Part shown: in pieces, positions 46,384-53,711 of the stretch
Layout: each line of letters opens with the position of its first letter
How positions within the stretch are numbered: position 1 is the first letter of the stretch
DNA from: Streptomyces sp. NRRL S-37
Lineage (GTDB): Bacteria > Actinomycetota > Actinomycetes > Streptomycetales > Streptomycetaceae
Direction: 5' to 3'
Length of the DNA stretch: 64,000 nucleotides
Assembly: GCF_000721605.1 (NCBI RefSeq)
Contig: NZ_JOIZ01000008.1
Location: 62,001 to 126,000 of the forward strand
Made by a program: the position numbers and the translations under genes
The notes under the pieces: generated by a model
The model's input: only the letters and a program-made list of their open reading frames with translations
What the model was told of the DNA's origin: nothing
The model's database searches: none

Positions 46384-47813
46384 CGGCTTCCTCACGGCGG
46401 TTGCGGGACACCTACCGCGGGGTGCGCCTGGGCACCCGGCTGGCGCTGGGCCTCGGGGTGCTGTCCCTCGCGGTGTTCGCGGTCGTCGGCACCGCGCTCA
46501 CCACGTACATGCACGACTATCTGGAACGGCAGCTGGGCGACCAGCTGAAGCTGATCCAGGCCGTGCAGGCCAAGGACGCGGCGGCGCACGGCACGGTCAA
46601 GCGGAAGCCGTACTACGGCTGGTACACGGCGGTGTACGACGTCTCCGACGACACGGTCACCCTGCGCAGACCCTCCGACGTGCCCGCCGACACCCGCGCG
46701 CTGGCCGATCTCGCGCGGGCGATGGCGCACTCCGACACCGAGCTGACGCGCACCGCGCGCATCGAAGGGGAGGGCACCTACCGGCTGCGCGGCTGCGAGG
46801 TCGAACCGGGGGTGGTGCTGGTGAGCGCCGCGCCCGTGGAGGACATCGAGGAGACCGTCGGGCAGCTGATCACCGTGCAGGTGGTGGTGTTCGCGCTCGC
46901 GCTGCTGGCGCTGGTGGTGTTCGGACGGCGGATGCTGCGGCGCGGGCTGAAGCCGCTGAGCGACATGGCGCACACCGCGCACGGCATCGCCTCGCACGAC
47001 CTGACCGAGTCGGCGGCCCGGCTGCCGCTGCGCGCCGACGGGCGGGACGGGGGCCGGGAGGTGGCGGAGCTGCGGACCGCGTTCAACACGATGCTGGAGC
47101 ACATCGACGACTCCCTCGCGGTGCGCGCGGAGGCGGAGCTGCGGCTGCGCCGGTTCGTCGCGGACGCCTCGCACGAACTGCGCACCCCGTTGATGTCGGT
47201 GCGCGGCTACGCGGACCTGTTCCAGTACGCCGCCGCCAACGAGCCCGCCGAGCGGGAGCGGCATCTGGCCCGGCTGCGCGCGGAGGCCGCCCGGATGGGC
47301 GTACTCCTCGACGACCTGCTGCTGCTCGCCCGGCTGGACGCGGCGGAGGTGGAGGCGCCGCTGCGGACGGCGGACACGGACCTGGTGGAACTGGTCCAGC
47401 AGGCCGCCGACGCGTTCCGGGCAAGCCATCCGGGGCATCCGCTGGCGGTGACGGCGGGCTCCGGGCCGCTGATGCTCCGGATCGATCCGCAGCGCGTCCG
47501 GCAGGTCCTGGACAACCTGCTCACCAACGCGGCCGTGCACACCCCGGCCGGGACGAGGGTGTCCGTCACGGTCTCCGTCACCGCCGGCTCGGCGTGGGTA
47601 CGGGTGACCGACGCGGGTCCCGGCATCCCGGCGGAGGACCGGGAGCGCGTCTTCGACCGCTTCTACCGCGTCGACAAGGCCCGCAGCCGCGACCGCGGCG
47701 GCAGCGGCCTGGGCCTGGCGGTCGCCCGCTCCCTGGTACGGGCACACGGCGGCGACATCGACCTGACCAGCACCCCGGGGACGACGACGTTCACCGTCCG
47801 GCTGCCGCTGTAA
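46380..47813 (+). CDS. Sensor histidine kinase
   Basis: 477-aa membrane kinase paired with the regulator just upstream. Helix 1 (LALGLGVLSLAVFAVVGTAL) near residue 22, an extracytoplasmic sensor of about 125 residues, helix 2 (VQVVVFALALLALVVFG) near 165, HAMP, the H-box FVADASHELRTPLMSVRGY near 260, N-box VLDNLLTNAAVHTP near 378, and G boxes DAGPGIPAEDR and GSGLGLAVARSL. GTG 46380 overlaps the regulator stop by 4 bases. A family-B repeat follows 16 bases after the stop. Confidence 0.93.
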   Translation: MTASSRRLRDTYRGVRLGTRLALGLGVLSLAVFAVVGTALTTYMHDYLERQLGDQLKLIQAVQAKDAAAHGTVKRKPYYGWYTAVYDVSDDTVTLRRPSDVPADTRALADLARAMAHSDTELTRTARIEGEGTYRLRGCEVEPGVVLVSAAPVEDIEETVGQLITVQVVVFALALLALVVFGRRMLRRGLKPLSDMAHTAHGIASHDLTESAARLPLRADGRDGGREVAELRTAFNTMLEHIDDSLAVRAEAELRLRRFVADASHELRTPLMSVRGYADLFQYAAANEPAERERHLARLRAEAARMGVLLDDLLLLARLDAAEVEAPLRTADTDLVELVQQAADAFRASHPGHPLAVTAGSGPLMLRIDPQRVRQVLDNLLTNAAVHTPAGTRVSVTVSVTAGSAWVRVTDAGPGIPAEDRERVFDRFYRVDKARSRDRGGSGLGLAVARSLVRAHGGDIDLTSTPGTTTFTVRLPL

Positions 47814-47828
47814 CGGTCATCCCCCGTT

Positions 47829-47902
47829 CCCGCGGGCAGTCGTGCCTCCCCCAGTGCCTTATGGGCCTGGGAGGTACCCCCAGCGGCACGGGTGGGCGCG
47901 AC
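47829..47902. repeat. Intergenic repeat family B, copy 2
   Basis: Nearly the same as 5615-5687: CCCGCGGGCAGTCGTGCCTC, a hairpin-forming middle, and GGTACCCCCAGCGGCACGGG. It directly follows the kinase gene and probably terminates it. Confidence 0.7.
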
Positions 47903-48008
47903 GGCACCCCGTAAGCGCCGGGCTGCGCTACCCACCCCCGCCCAGCCACCACACCGGGCACCGCCCAACCCCGGCCCACCTCAGCGCCGGGCGCCCCGGT
48001 CTTACGGA

Positions 48009-48024
48009 CCCGTGACGTCACGGG
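48009..48024. promoter_or_regulatory. 16-bp perfect palindrome upstream of the epimerase gene
   Basis: CCCGTGACGTCACGGG is fully self-complementary. It ends 31 bases before the -10-like hexamer, around and above the expected -35, a position that suits an activator. Confidence 0.5.
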
Positions 48025-48055
48025 CGCGGCGCCCCCGTCCGAAGAAGGGCACGCC

Positions 48056-48061
48056 TAGCGT
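48056..48061 (+). promoter_or_regulatory. Predicted -10 of a leaderless promoter for the epimerase gene
   Basis: TAGCGT followed by exactly 6 bases and ATG 48068. There is no good -35, and the GTGAG before the ATG is a poor ribosome site. Confidence 0.45.
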
Positions 48062-48067
48062 GAGCAC

Positions 48068-49072
48068 ATGCGCGTACTGGTCACCGGCGGCGCCGGTTTC
48101 ATCGGATCCCACGTCGTGGAGGCGCTGCGCGCCCACAGGCACGACCCCGTCGTCTTCGACATCCGCACCGATCCGACGGCGGACGTACGCTCCCCCGGCG
48201 CGGTGCGCGACGCCCTCTCCGGCGTGGACGCCGTCTGCCACCAGGCGGCCATGGTCGGCCTCGGCACCGGATTCACCGACGCCCCGGCCTACGTCTCCCA
48301 CAACGACCTGGGCACGGCCGTCCTGCTGGCCGCCATGGCGGAGGCCGGGGTCGGCCGGCTCGTGCTGGCCGGTTCGATGGTGGTGTACGGCGAGGGCCGC
48401 TACCTCTGCGCCCGGCACGGAGCCGTACGCCCCGGACCGCGCGCCGTCCCCGACCTGGCGGCCGGACGCTTCGAACCCCCCTGCCCGGCCTGCGGCGCGG
48501 GCCTCGAACCCGGCCTGGTCGACGAGGACGCCCCGGCCGACCCGCGCAACGTGTACGCCACGACCAAGCTGGCCCAGGAACACCTGGCCGCCGCCTGGGC
48601 CCGTTCGACGGGCGGTTCGGCGGTGTCGCTGCGCTACCACAACGTCTACGGCCCCGGGATGCCCCGCGACACCCCGTACGCGGGCGTCGCCTCCTTCTTC
48701 CGCTCGGCGCTGGCCCGCGGCGAGGCCCCGCGCGTCTTCGAGGACGGCCGTCAGCGCCGGGACTTCGTCCACGTACGGGACGTGGCGTCGGCGAACGTCA
48801 CCGCCCTGACGGCGGCGGACCCGGCGGCCGGGACGCTCACCGCGTACAACACCGGCAGCGGCACCCCGCACACGGTCGGCGGGATGGCCCGCGCCCTGGC
48901 CGCCGCGTACGGCGGCCCGGACCCGGTCGTCACCGGCGAGTACCGCCTGGGCGACGTCCGGCACATCACGGCGGACTCCTCCCGGCTCCGCGCCGACCTG
49001 GGCTGGAAGCCGGAGGTGGGCTTCGAGGAGGGGATGCGGGAGTTCGCGTCGGCGGGGCTGCGAAGCGAGTGA
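48068..49072 (+). CDS. NAD-dependent epimerase/dehydratase with Cys-rich insertion
   Basis: Extended short-chain dehydrogenase of 334 aa that modifies a nucleotide sugar. NAD-binding GGAGFIGSH near residue 7; Ser in LAGSMVVYGEG near 102; catalytic Tyr-Lys in NVYATTKLAQEHL near 160; substrate loop RYHNVYGPGMPRDTPYAG. Between the Ser and Tyr-Lys blocks an insertion of about 45 residues carries YLCARHG and PPCPACGAGL, so three Cys and a His are arranged like a zinc ribbon. The sugar is unknown. It is 2 kb upstream of two glycosyltransferase-type genes on the same strand. Confidence 0.88.
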   Translation: MRVLVTGGAGFIGSHVVEALRAHRHDPVVFDIRTDPTADVRSPGAVRDALSGVDAVCHQAAMVGLGTGFTDAPAYVSHNDLGTAVLLAAMAEAGVGRLVLAGSMVVYGEGRYLCARHGAVRPGPRAVPDLAAGRFEPPCPACGAGLEPGLVDEDAPADPRNVYATTKLAQEHLAAAWARSTGGSAVSLRYHNVYGPGMPRDTPYAGVASFFRSALARGEAPRVFEDGRQRRDFVHVRDVASANVTALTAADPAAGTLTAYNTGSGTPHTVGGMARALAAAYGGPDPVVTGEYRLGDVRHITADSSRLRADLGWKPEVGFEEGMREFASAGLRSE

Positions 49073-49124
49073 GGCAGCGGGGCGGGCAAGGCTGCGGGGC
49101 GGCGACGGCGGCGGGTGGGGTGCG

Positions 49125-50237
49125 TCACCCCTCCGTCGCCGGGAGGGTCACCTCGAAGCGGCAGCCGCCGGTGACGTTGCGGACGGTGGCGCTGCCCCGG
49201 TGGGCCTCGACGATGCCGCGGACGATGGCGAGGCCGAGGCCCGCGCCGGCCGGCGGGGTGCGGGCGTGGGTGCCGCGCCAGCCGGTGTCGAAGACGCGGG
49301 GCAGGTCCTCCTCGGGGATGCCGCCGCAGCCGTCCGTCACGGAGAGCACCACGCCCTCGTCCGAACGCCGGGCCGCGACGGCGACCGTGCCGTCGGCCGG
49401 GGTCCGGCGGATCGCGTTGACCAGCAGATTGCCCAGCACCCGGCTCATCTCCCGCCCGTCCACCTCCACCGGCACCGGCTCCACCCCGTCCCCGACGAGC
49501 CGTACGCCGTGCTCGCGGGCGAGCGGGTCCGCGCCGGCGAGGGCATCGCCGATCAGGTCGTACAGGGAGATCCGGGAGGGCGAGAGGGTCAGTGTGCCGG
49601 CGTGGATGCGGGAGAGTTCGAAGAGGTCGCCGACCATGTCGTTGAGGCGTTCCACCTCGGTGCGGATCTGCCTCAGATAGCGGTCGGGTTCGGCGGCGAC
49701 GCCGTCCTCCAGCGCCTCGGCCATCGCGCGCAGTCCGGCGAGCGGGGTGCGCAGGTCGTGGGAGATCCAGGCGACGAGCTCCCGCCGGGAGGACTCCAGG
49801 GCGCGCTCGCGGTCCCGTGACTCGGCCAGTCTGACGCTGGTCGCCTCCAGTTCGCGGCTGAGCGCGGCGAGTTCGGCCGTGGACGGGCGCTCCGGCGCGG
49901 CGAAGTCCCCGCCGTCGCCGAACGAGCGGGCGGCGAGGGCCAGTTCACGGCTGCGGGCGACGACCCAGCGGCCCAGCAGCAGCGCGGTGACGGTGGAGAC
50001 CACGGCGGCCATGGCGACGACCGTGGTCACCACGCTCAGGTCGTGCGCGGAGAGGAACATCGCCTGGGCGACGGCCAGGGTGCCCGCGAGCATCGCGGCC
50101 ACCGCGACCCCGGCGACCACCGCGAGGTGCGCCGTCAGCGACCACCGCCGGATCAGCAGCAGGACGCACGCGCCGAGGACACCCGCCGCGGCGGCGCCGA
50201 GGAAGGCGAACAGGGCGATGAGCAGCATGTCCCGCAT
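49125..50237 (-). CDS. Sensor histidine kinase
   Basis: 370 aa. Two or three membrane helices in the first about 90 residues with almost no extracytoplasmic loop, so it may sense within the membrane. H-box ELVAWISHDLRTPLAGLRAM near residue 155, N-box VLGNLLVNAIRRTP near 265, G boxes DGCGGIPEEDLPRVF and GAGLGLAIVRGIVEAH. Start ATG 50237, three bases after its regulator's stop; the two form an operon read regulator first. Target unknown, probably the adjacent sugar/redox block. Confidence 0.92.
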   Translation of the reverse strand: MRDMLLIALFAFLGAAAAGVLGACVLLLIRRWSLTAHLAVVAGVAVAAMLAGTLAVAQAMFLSAHDLSVVTTVVAMAAVVSTVTALLLGRWVVARSRELALAARSFGDGGDFAAPERPSTAELAALSRELEATSVRLAESRDRERALESSRRELVAWISHDLRTPLAGLRAMAEALEDGVAAEPDRYLRQIRTEVERLNDMVGDLFELSRIHAGTLTLSPSRISLYDLIGDALAGADPLAREHGVRLVGDGVEPVPVEVDGREMSRVLGNLLVNAIRRTPADGTVAVAARRSDEGVVLSVTDGCGGIPEEDLPRVFDTGWRGTHARTPPAGAGLGLAIVRGIVEAHRGSATVRNVTGGCRFEVTLPATEG

Positions 50238-50240
50238 CGC

Positions 50241-50969
50241 TCACGCCTCCCCGGCCGCGGTGGCGGGGTCGAAGCGGTAACCGACGCCCCACACCGTCTG
50301 GATGAGCCGGGGCCGTGCCGGATCGTCCTCGACCTTGCCGCGCAGCCGCCGTACGTGGACGGTCACGGTGGACAGGTCGCCGAAGTCCCAGCCCCACACC
50401 TCACGCATCAGCTCCTCCCGCGCGAAGGCCCGCCCGGGGTGCTGCAGGAAGAAGGTGAGGAGGTCGAACTCTCGGATGGTGAGGGCGAGTTCAGTGCCGT
50501 TCTTGGCGGCCCGGCGGGCGGCGGGGTCGACGGAGAGACCCGCCGCCCGCAGCAGGCCGGACGCGGGGGCCGGGGCGGGGCGGGCGCGGCGCAGCACGGA
50601 CTCGACGCGCAGGACCAGCTCGCGCGGGCTGAACGGCTTGGTGACGTAGTCGTCGGCGCCGACCTCGAGACCGAGGATGCGGTCGTCCTCGTCACCGCGC
50701 GCGGTGAGCATGATGACCGGCACCGGCCCCTGCCCGCGCATCCGCCGGCACACCTCCAGGCCGTCCATGCCGGGCAGCATCAGGTCGAGGACGACGAGGT
50801 CCGGCCAGTGGGCCGCCGCGCGGGCGAGCCCGCCGGGGCCGTCACCGGCCCGGTCGACGACGTATCCGGCGCGGTCCAGGTAGCCCGTGACGATCTCGGC
50901 GACGGTGGGGTCGTCGTCGACGACGAGGACCCGGGCTCCGGCCTCGGCGTGCGGTGGTCGCTGCTCCAT
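50241..50969 (-). CDS. OmpR/PhoB-family response regulator
   Basis: 242 aa. Receiver: VLVVDDDPTVAEIV near residue 14, Asp in LVVLDLMLPGMDG near 58, Lys in DDYVTKPFSPREL near 107. The C-terminal winged helix has TVTVHVRRLRGKVEDD and TVWGVGYRF. Start ATG 50969. It is divergent from the glycosyltransferase gene, 113 bp away. Confidence 0.93.
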   Translation of the reverse strand: MEQRPPHAEAGARVLVVDDDPTVAEIVTGYLDRAGYVVDRAGDGPGGLARAAAHWPDLVVLDLMLPGMDGLEVCRRMRGQGPVPVIMLTARGDEDDRILGLEVGADDYVTKPFSPRELVLRVESVLRRARPAPAPASGLLRAAGLSVDPAARRAAKNGTELALTIREFDLLTFFLQHPGRAFAREELMREVWGWDFGDLSTVTVHVRRLRGKVEDDPARPRLIQTVWGVGYRFDPATAAGEA

Positions 50970-51069
50970 GCCGCCAGCCTCGCACCACGCGCGCGCGAGC
51001 AGGGCGGCCGGGCCGCCGACGTCCGCATTCCGTAAGGAGCCGCTGCCCGGTTTGTCCTTTTCGCGTTCG

Positions 51070-51075
51070 TAGGGT
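51070..51075 (+). promoter_or_regulatory. Predicted -10 upstream of the GT2 gene
   Basis: TAGGGT, 7 bases before GTG 51083. It could give a leaderless or nearly leaderless mRNA, though GGGTGAG overlapping it might instead act as a ribosome site. Confidence 0.35.
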
Positions 51076-51082
51076 GAGAGCC

Positions 51083-51796
51083 GTGACCACCTCCTCCCCC
51101 GCCCCCGAACCGGGCCCGCCGTCCGTGGACGTCGTCCTCCCCTGTCTCGACGAGGCCGCGGCACTGCCGTGGGTGCTGGAACGCGTCCCGCCCGGCTGGC
51201 GCGCCCTCGTCGTGGACAACGGCTCCACGGACGGCTCCGACCGCATCGCCCGCGAGCTCGGCGCGACCGTCGTGCACGAGGAGCGGCGCGGCTTCGGCGC
51301 CGCCTGCCACGCCGGACTGACCGCCGCCACGGCCGACATCGTCTGCTTCTGCGACTGCGACGCCTCCCTCGACCCGGCGGATCTGGTGCCGTTCGTGCGT
51401 GAGGTACGGTCCGGCGAGGCGGACCTGGTCCTGGGCCGGCGCCGGCCGCGGGGGCGCGGGGCCTGGCCGCTGCACGCCCGCGCGGGCAACCTCGCGCTGT
51501 CCCGGCTGCTGCGCCGTCGTACCGGACTGCGGCTGCGCGACCTCGGCCCGCTGCGGGCGGCCCGGCGCGAGGAACTGCTCGCCCTGGACCTGACCGACCG
51601 GCGCAGCGGCTACCCGCTGCAGATGGTGGTCCGCGCCGCCGACGCCGGCTGGCGGGTCACCGAGCACGACGTCCCGTACGCGCCGCGCACCGGCACCTCC
51701 AAGGTGACCGGCACCTGGCGGGGCACCTTCCAGGCGGTACGGGACATGAGCCGCGTACTCCAGGAGACACCGGTGCGGGAAGGGGCGGCGTCATGA
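51083..51796 (+). CDS. Glycosyltransferase family 2 (polyprenyl-phosphate sugar synthase-like)
   Basis: 237-aa GT-A fold enzyme without membrane helices. DVVLPCLDEAAALPWVLERV near residue 13, VVDNGSTDGSDRIA near 43 with the first metal-site region, FCDCDASLDPADLVPF near 85 (a Cys-containing D-x-D), and LRDLGPLRAARREELLAL. It resembles DPM1-like enzymes that load a sugar onto polyprenyl phosphate. It overlaps the next gene by 4 bases and begins a three-gene operon. Confidence 0.88.
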   Translation: MTTSSPAPEPGPPSVDVVLPCLDEAAALPWVLERVPPGWRALVVDNGSTDGSDRIARELGATVVHEERRGFGAACHAGLTAATADIVCFCDCDASLDPADLVPFVREVRSGEADLVLGRRRPRGRGAWPLHARAGNLALSRLLRRRTGLRLRDLGPLRAARREELLALDLTDRRSGYPLQMVVRAADAGWRVTEHDVPYAPRTGTSKVTGTWRGTFQAVRDMSRVLQETPVREGAAS

Positions 51797-52413
51797 CGTC
51801 GTCGCCGGTCACACTGCTGGTGATCGCCAAGGAGCCCCGCCCCGGCCGGGTGAAGACCCGGCTGACCCCGCCGTTCACCCCCGAGGAGGCGGCGGAACTC
51901 GCCGAGGCCGCGCTCGCGGACACCCTGGACGTGGTGGCGCGCACGCCGGCGCGGCGCAGGGTGCTGGTGCTGGACGGGGCGCCGGGGCGCTGGCTGCCAA
52001 CCGGCATCGAGGTCGTACCGCAGTGCGCGGGCGGGCTCGACGAGCGGCTGGCCGCCGCGTTCGCCGGGTGCGACGGACCCGCCCTTCTCATCGGCATGGA
52101 CACGCCCCAGGTGACCCCGGAGCTGCTCACCGTGGACTTCGGTGACTGCGACGCGTACTTCGGTCCCGCCGAGGACGGCGGCTTCTGGGCGCTGGGCCTG
52201 GCCGCACCCGATCCGGCGCTCCTGCGCGGGGTCCCCATGTCGGTACCGGAGACCGGGGCCGTGCAACGGCGACGGCTCGCGGGATTGCGGGTCCGTGAAC
52301 TGCCGCCGCTGCGGGACGTGGACACGGCGGACGACGCGGCGCTGGTCGCCGGTGAGGCACCCGGCGGACGGTTCGCCGCGCGGCTGACCAGGCTGACGGC
52401 GGCCCGCCGGTGA
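51793..52413 (+). CDS. TIGR04282/DUF2064 glycosyltransferase-like protein
   Basis: 206-aa nucleotidyl/glycosyltransferase-fold protein. Signature: LLVIAKEPRPGRVKTRLTPPF near residue 8 (in part), ALLIGMDTPQVTPE near 97, and AYFGPAEDGGFWALGLA near 118. The family often accompanies a GT2 and a methyltransferase, as here, but its reaction is not established. ATG overlaps the GT2 stop (ATGA) and its own stop overlaps the methyltransferase gene by 4 bases. Confidence 0.87.
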   Translation: MTSSPVTLLVIAKEPRPGRVKTRLTPPFTPEEAAELAEAALADTLDVVARTPARRRVLVLDGAPGRWLPTGIEVVPQCAGGLDERLAAAFAGCDGPALLIGMDTPQVTPELLTVDFGDCDAYFGPAEDGGFWALGLAAPDPALLRGVPMSVPETGAVQRRRLAGLRVRELPPLRDVDTADDAALVAGEAPGGRFAARLTRLTAARR

Positions 52414-53105
52414 GCGGGGTGCGGGCGGCGGCGCGGGTCGGACATCAGCGGACGGCACCCGACGCCGAGCGGGCCTGGTCGGCGGACCCGTACGCCGACG
52501 CCCTGCGCGCCGGCCGGGGGCCGCTGTTCCTGCGCCGTGCCGACGGCCGGCTGCTGCCGCTGGACGTGGAGCGCTGGTGCGCGGAGGCCGACGCGGCGGA
52601 CCTGGAGGCGCTGCGGCGCTGCGAGGGCGCGGTGCTGGACGTGGGCTGCGGGCCGGGGCGGCTGGTCGCGGCGCTGGGCGCCCAGGGGCGTAGCGCGCTG
52701 GGCATCGACGTCAGCGAGGCCGCGGTCGCGCACACGGTCGGGCGCGGCGGGCCGGCGCTGCTCCGGTCGGTCTTCGACCCGCTGCCGGGGGCCGGGCGCT
52801 GGGGTACGGCGCTGCTGCTGGACGGCAATGTCGGGATCGGCGGGGATCCGGTCGCTCTGTTGCGGCGGGTCGCGCGGCTGGTGGTGGCGGGCGGGTTGTC
52901 GATCGTCGAGACGGTGCCGCGGCCGGATGTCGACGAACGCGTCCTGGTCCAGGTGACCGACGCCCGTCGTGCGCCCGGGACGCCGTTTCCGTGGGCCCGT
53001 CTCGGGACGCCGGCGCTGCTGCGGTGTGCGGCGGCGGCGGGGTGGCGGGCGGACGGCCAGTGGTCGGCGGGCGGGCGCTCGTTCGTGGCGCTGCGGGCGG
53101 AGTAG
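52410..53105 (+). CDS. SAM-dependent methyltransferase, class I
   Basis: 231-aa Rossmann-fold methyltransferase. SAM motif I AVLDVGCGPGRLVAAL near residue 70; motif II around ALGIDVSEAAVAHTV; the substrate is not evident. It is the third gene of the operon with the GT2 and DUF2064 proteins, starting within the preceding stop (GTGA). Ends shortly before a composite inverted-repeat region. Confidence 0.88.
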   Translation: MSGVRAAARVGHQRTAPDAERAWSADPYADALRAGRGPLFLRRADGRLLPLDVERWCAEADAADLEALRRCEGAVLDVGCGPGRLVAALGAQGRSALGIDVSEAAVAHTVGRGGPALLRSVFDPLPGAGRWGTALLLDGNVGIGGDPVALLRRVARLVVAGGLSIVETVPRPDVDERVLVQVTDARRAPGTPFPWARLGTPALLRCAAAAGWRADGQWSAGGRSFVALRAE

Positions 53106-53117
53106 GGACCTTTTTCT

Positions 53118-53275
53118 CGCCCCCGCCGCCCCTTCCCATTCCCGTCCTCGGGGGTGCTGCCCCCGGACTCCCGCTCCTCAAACGCCGGAGGGGCTGATTT
53201 CAGCCCCTCCGGCGTTTGAGGAGCGGGGTCTGGGGCGGAGCCCCAGTTTCGGGACGGGAAGGGGCGGCGGGGGCG
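53118..53275. repeat. Intergenic repeat family A, copy 2, with nested 56-bp perfect inverted repeat
   Basis: Outer arms (about 53118-53145 and 53251-53275) match copy 1 at 15559-15635. Inside, 53171-53197 and 53200-53226 are perfectly complementary over 27 bp with a 2-base centre. It lies between convergent genes, so it likely terminates both. Confidence 0.85.
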
Positions 53276-53289
53276 AAGAAACACTCGGG

Positions 53290-53703
53290 TCAGGCCCCGT
53301 CCGCCGGCCCCCGCCCCCTCCCGCGCCGCACGGCGAACACCACCGCCGCCCCCCCGAACAGCACGGCCGTGACGATCAGCCACCGCATCGCGTACCCGTC
53401 CGCGGACAGCCCCGCGACGCCGGCGTACCGCTCCGACACCCGCCCGCTGATCAGCGGAAACCACACCAGCAGCAGCAACCCGGACAGCGCCGCCGGCACC
53501 CGCACGTAGGGAACCCACCCCCGCCGCGCCGCCCCTCGCACCAGCGCACGGTCGGCCCCCGCGTACAACGGCAGCAGCACCAGATCATGGACCACCGCCG
53601 CCCCCACGAACCACAGCGCGACCGGGAACCAGTCCCCGTCGAGCAGCCGCACCCCCGCGTACGCGCAGAGGACGAACGAACACAGCAGCACCACCGGCTT
53701 CAC
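53290..53703 (-). CDS. Small polytopic membrane protein
   Basis: 137 aa with about four hydrophobic segments (VVLLCSFVLCAYAGVRLL; LWFVGAAVVHDLVLLPLY; VRVPAALSGLLLLVWFPLI; MRWLIVTAVLFGGAAVVF) and a basic tail. No family recognised. The GTG start at 53703 has GTGAGGCG upstream and lies 8 bases after the oxidoreductase stop, so it is the second gene of that operon and may be an accessory subunit. Confidence 0.75.
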   Translation of the reverse strand: MKPVVLLCSFVLCAYAGVRLLDGDWFPVALWFVGAAVVHDLVLLPLYAGADRALVRGAARRGWVPYVRVPAALSGLLLLVWFPLISGRVSERYAGVAGLSADGYAMRWLIVTAVLFGGAAVVFAVRRGRGRGPADGA

Positions 53704-53711
53704 AGGTCGCC

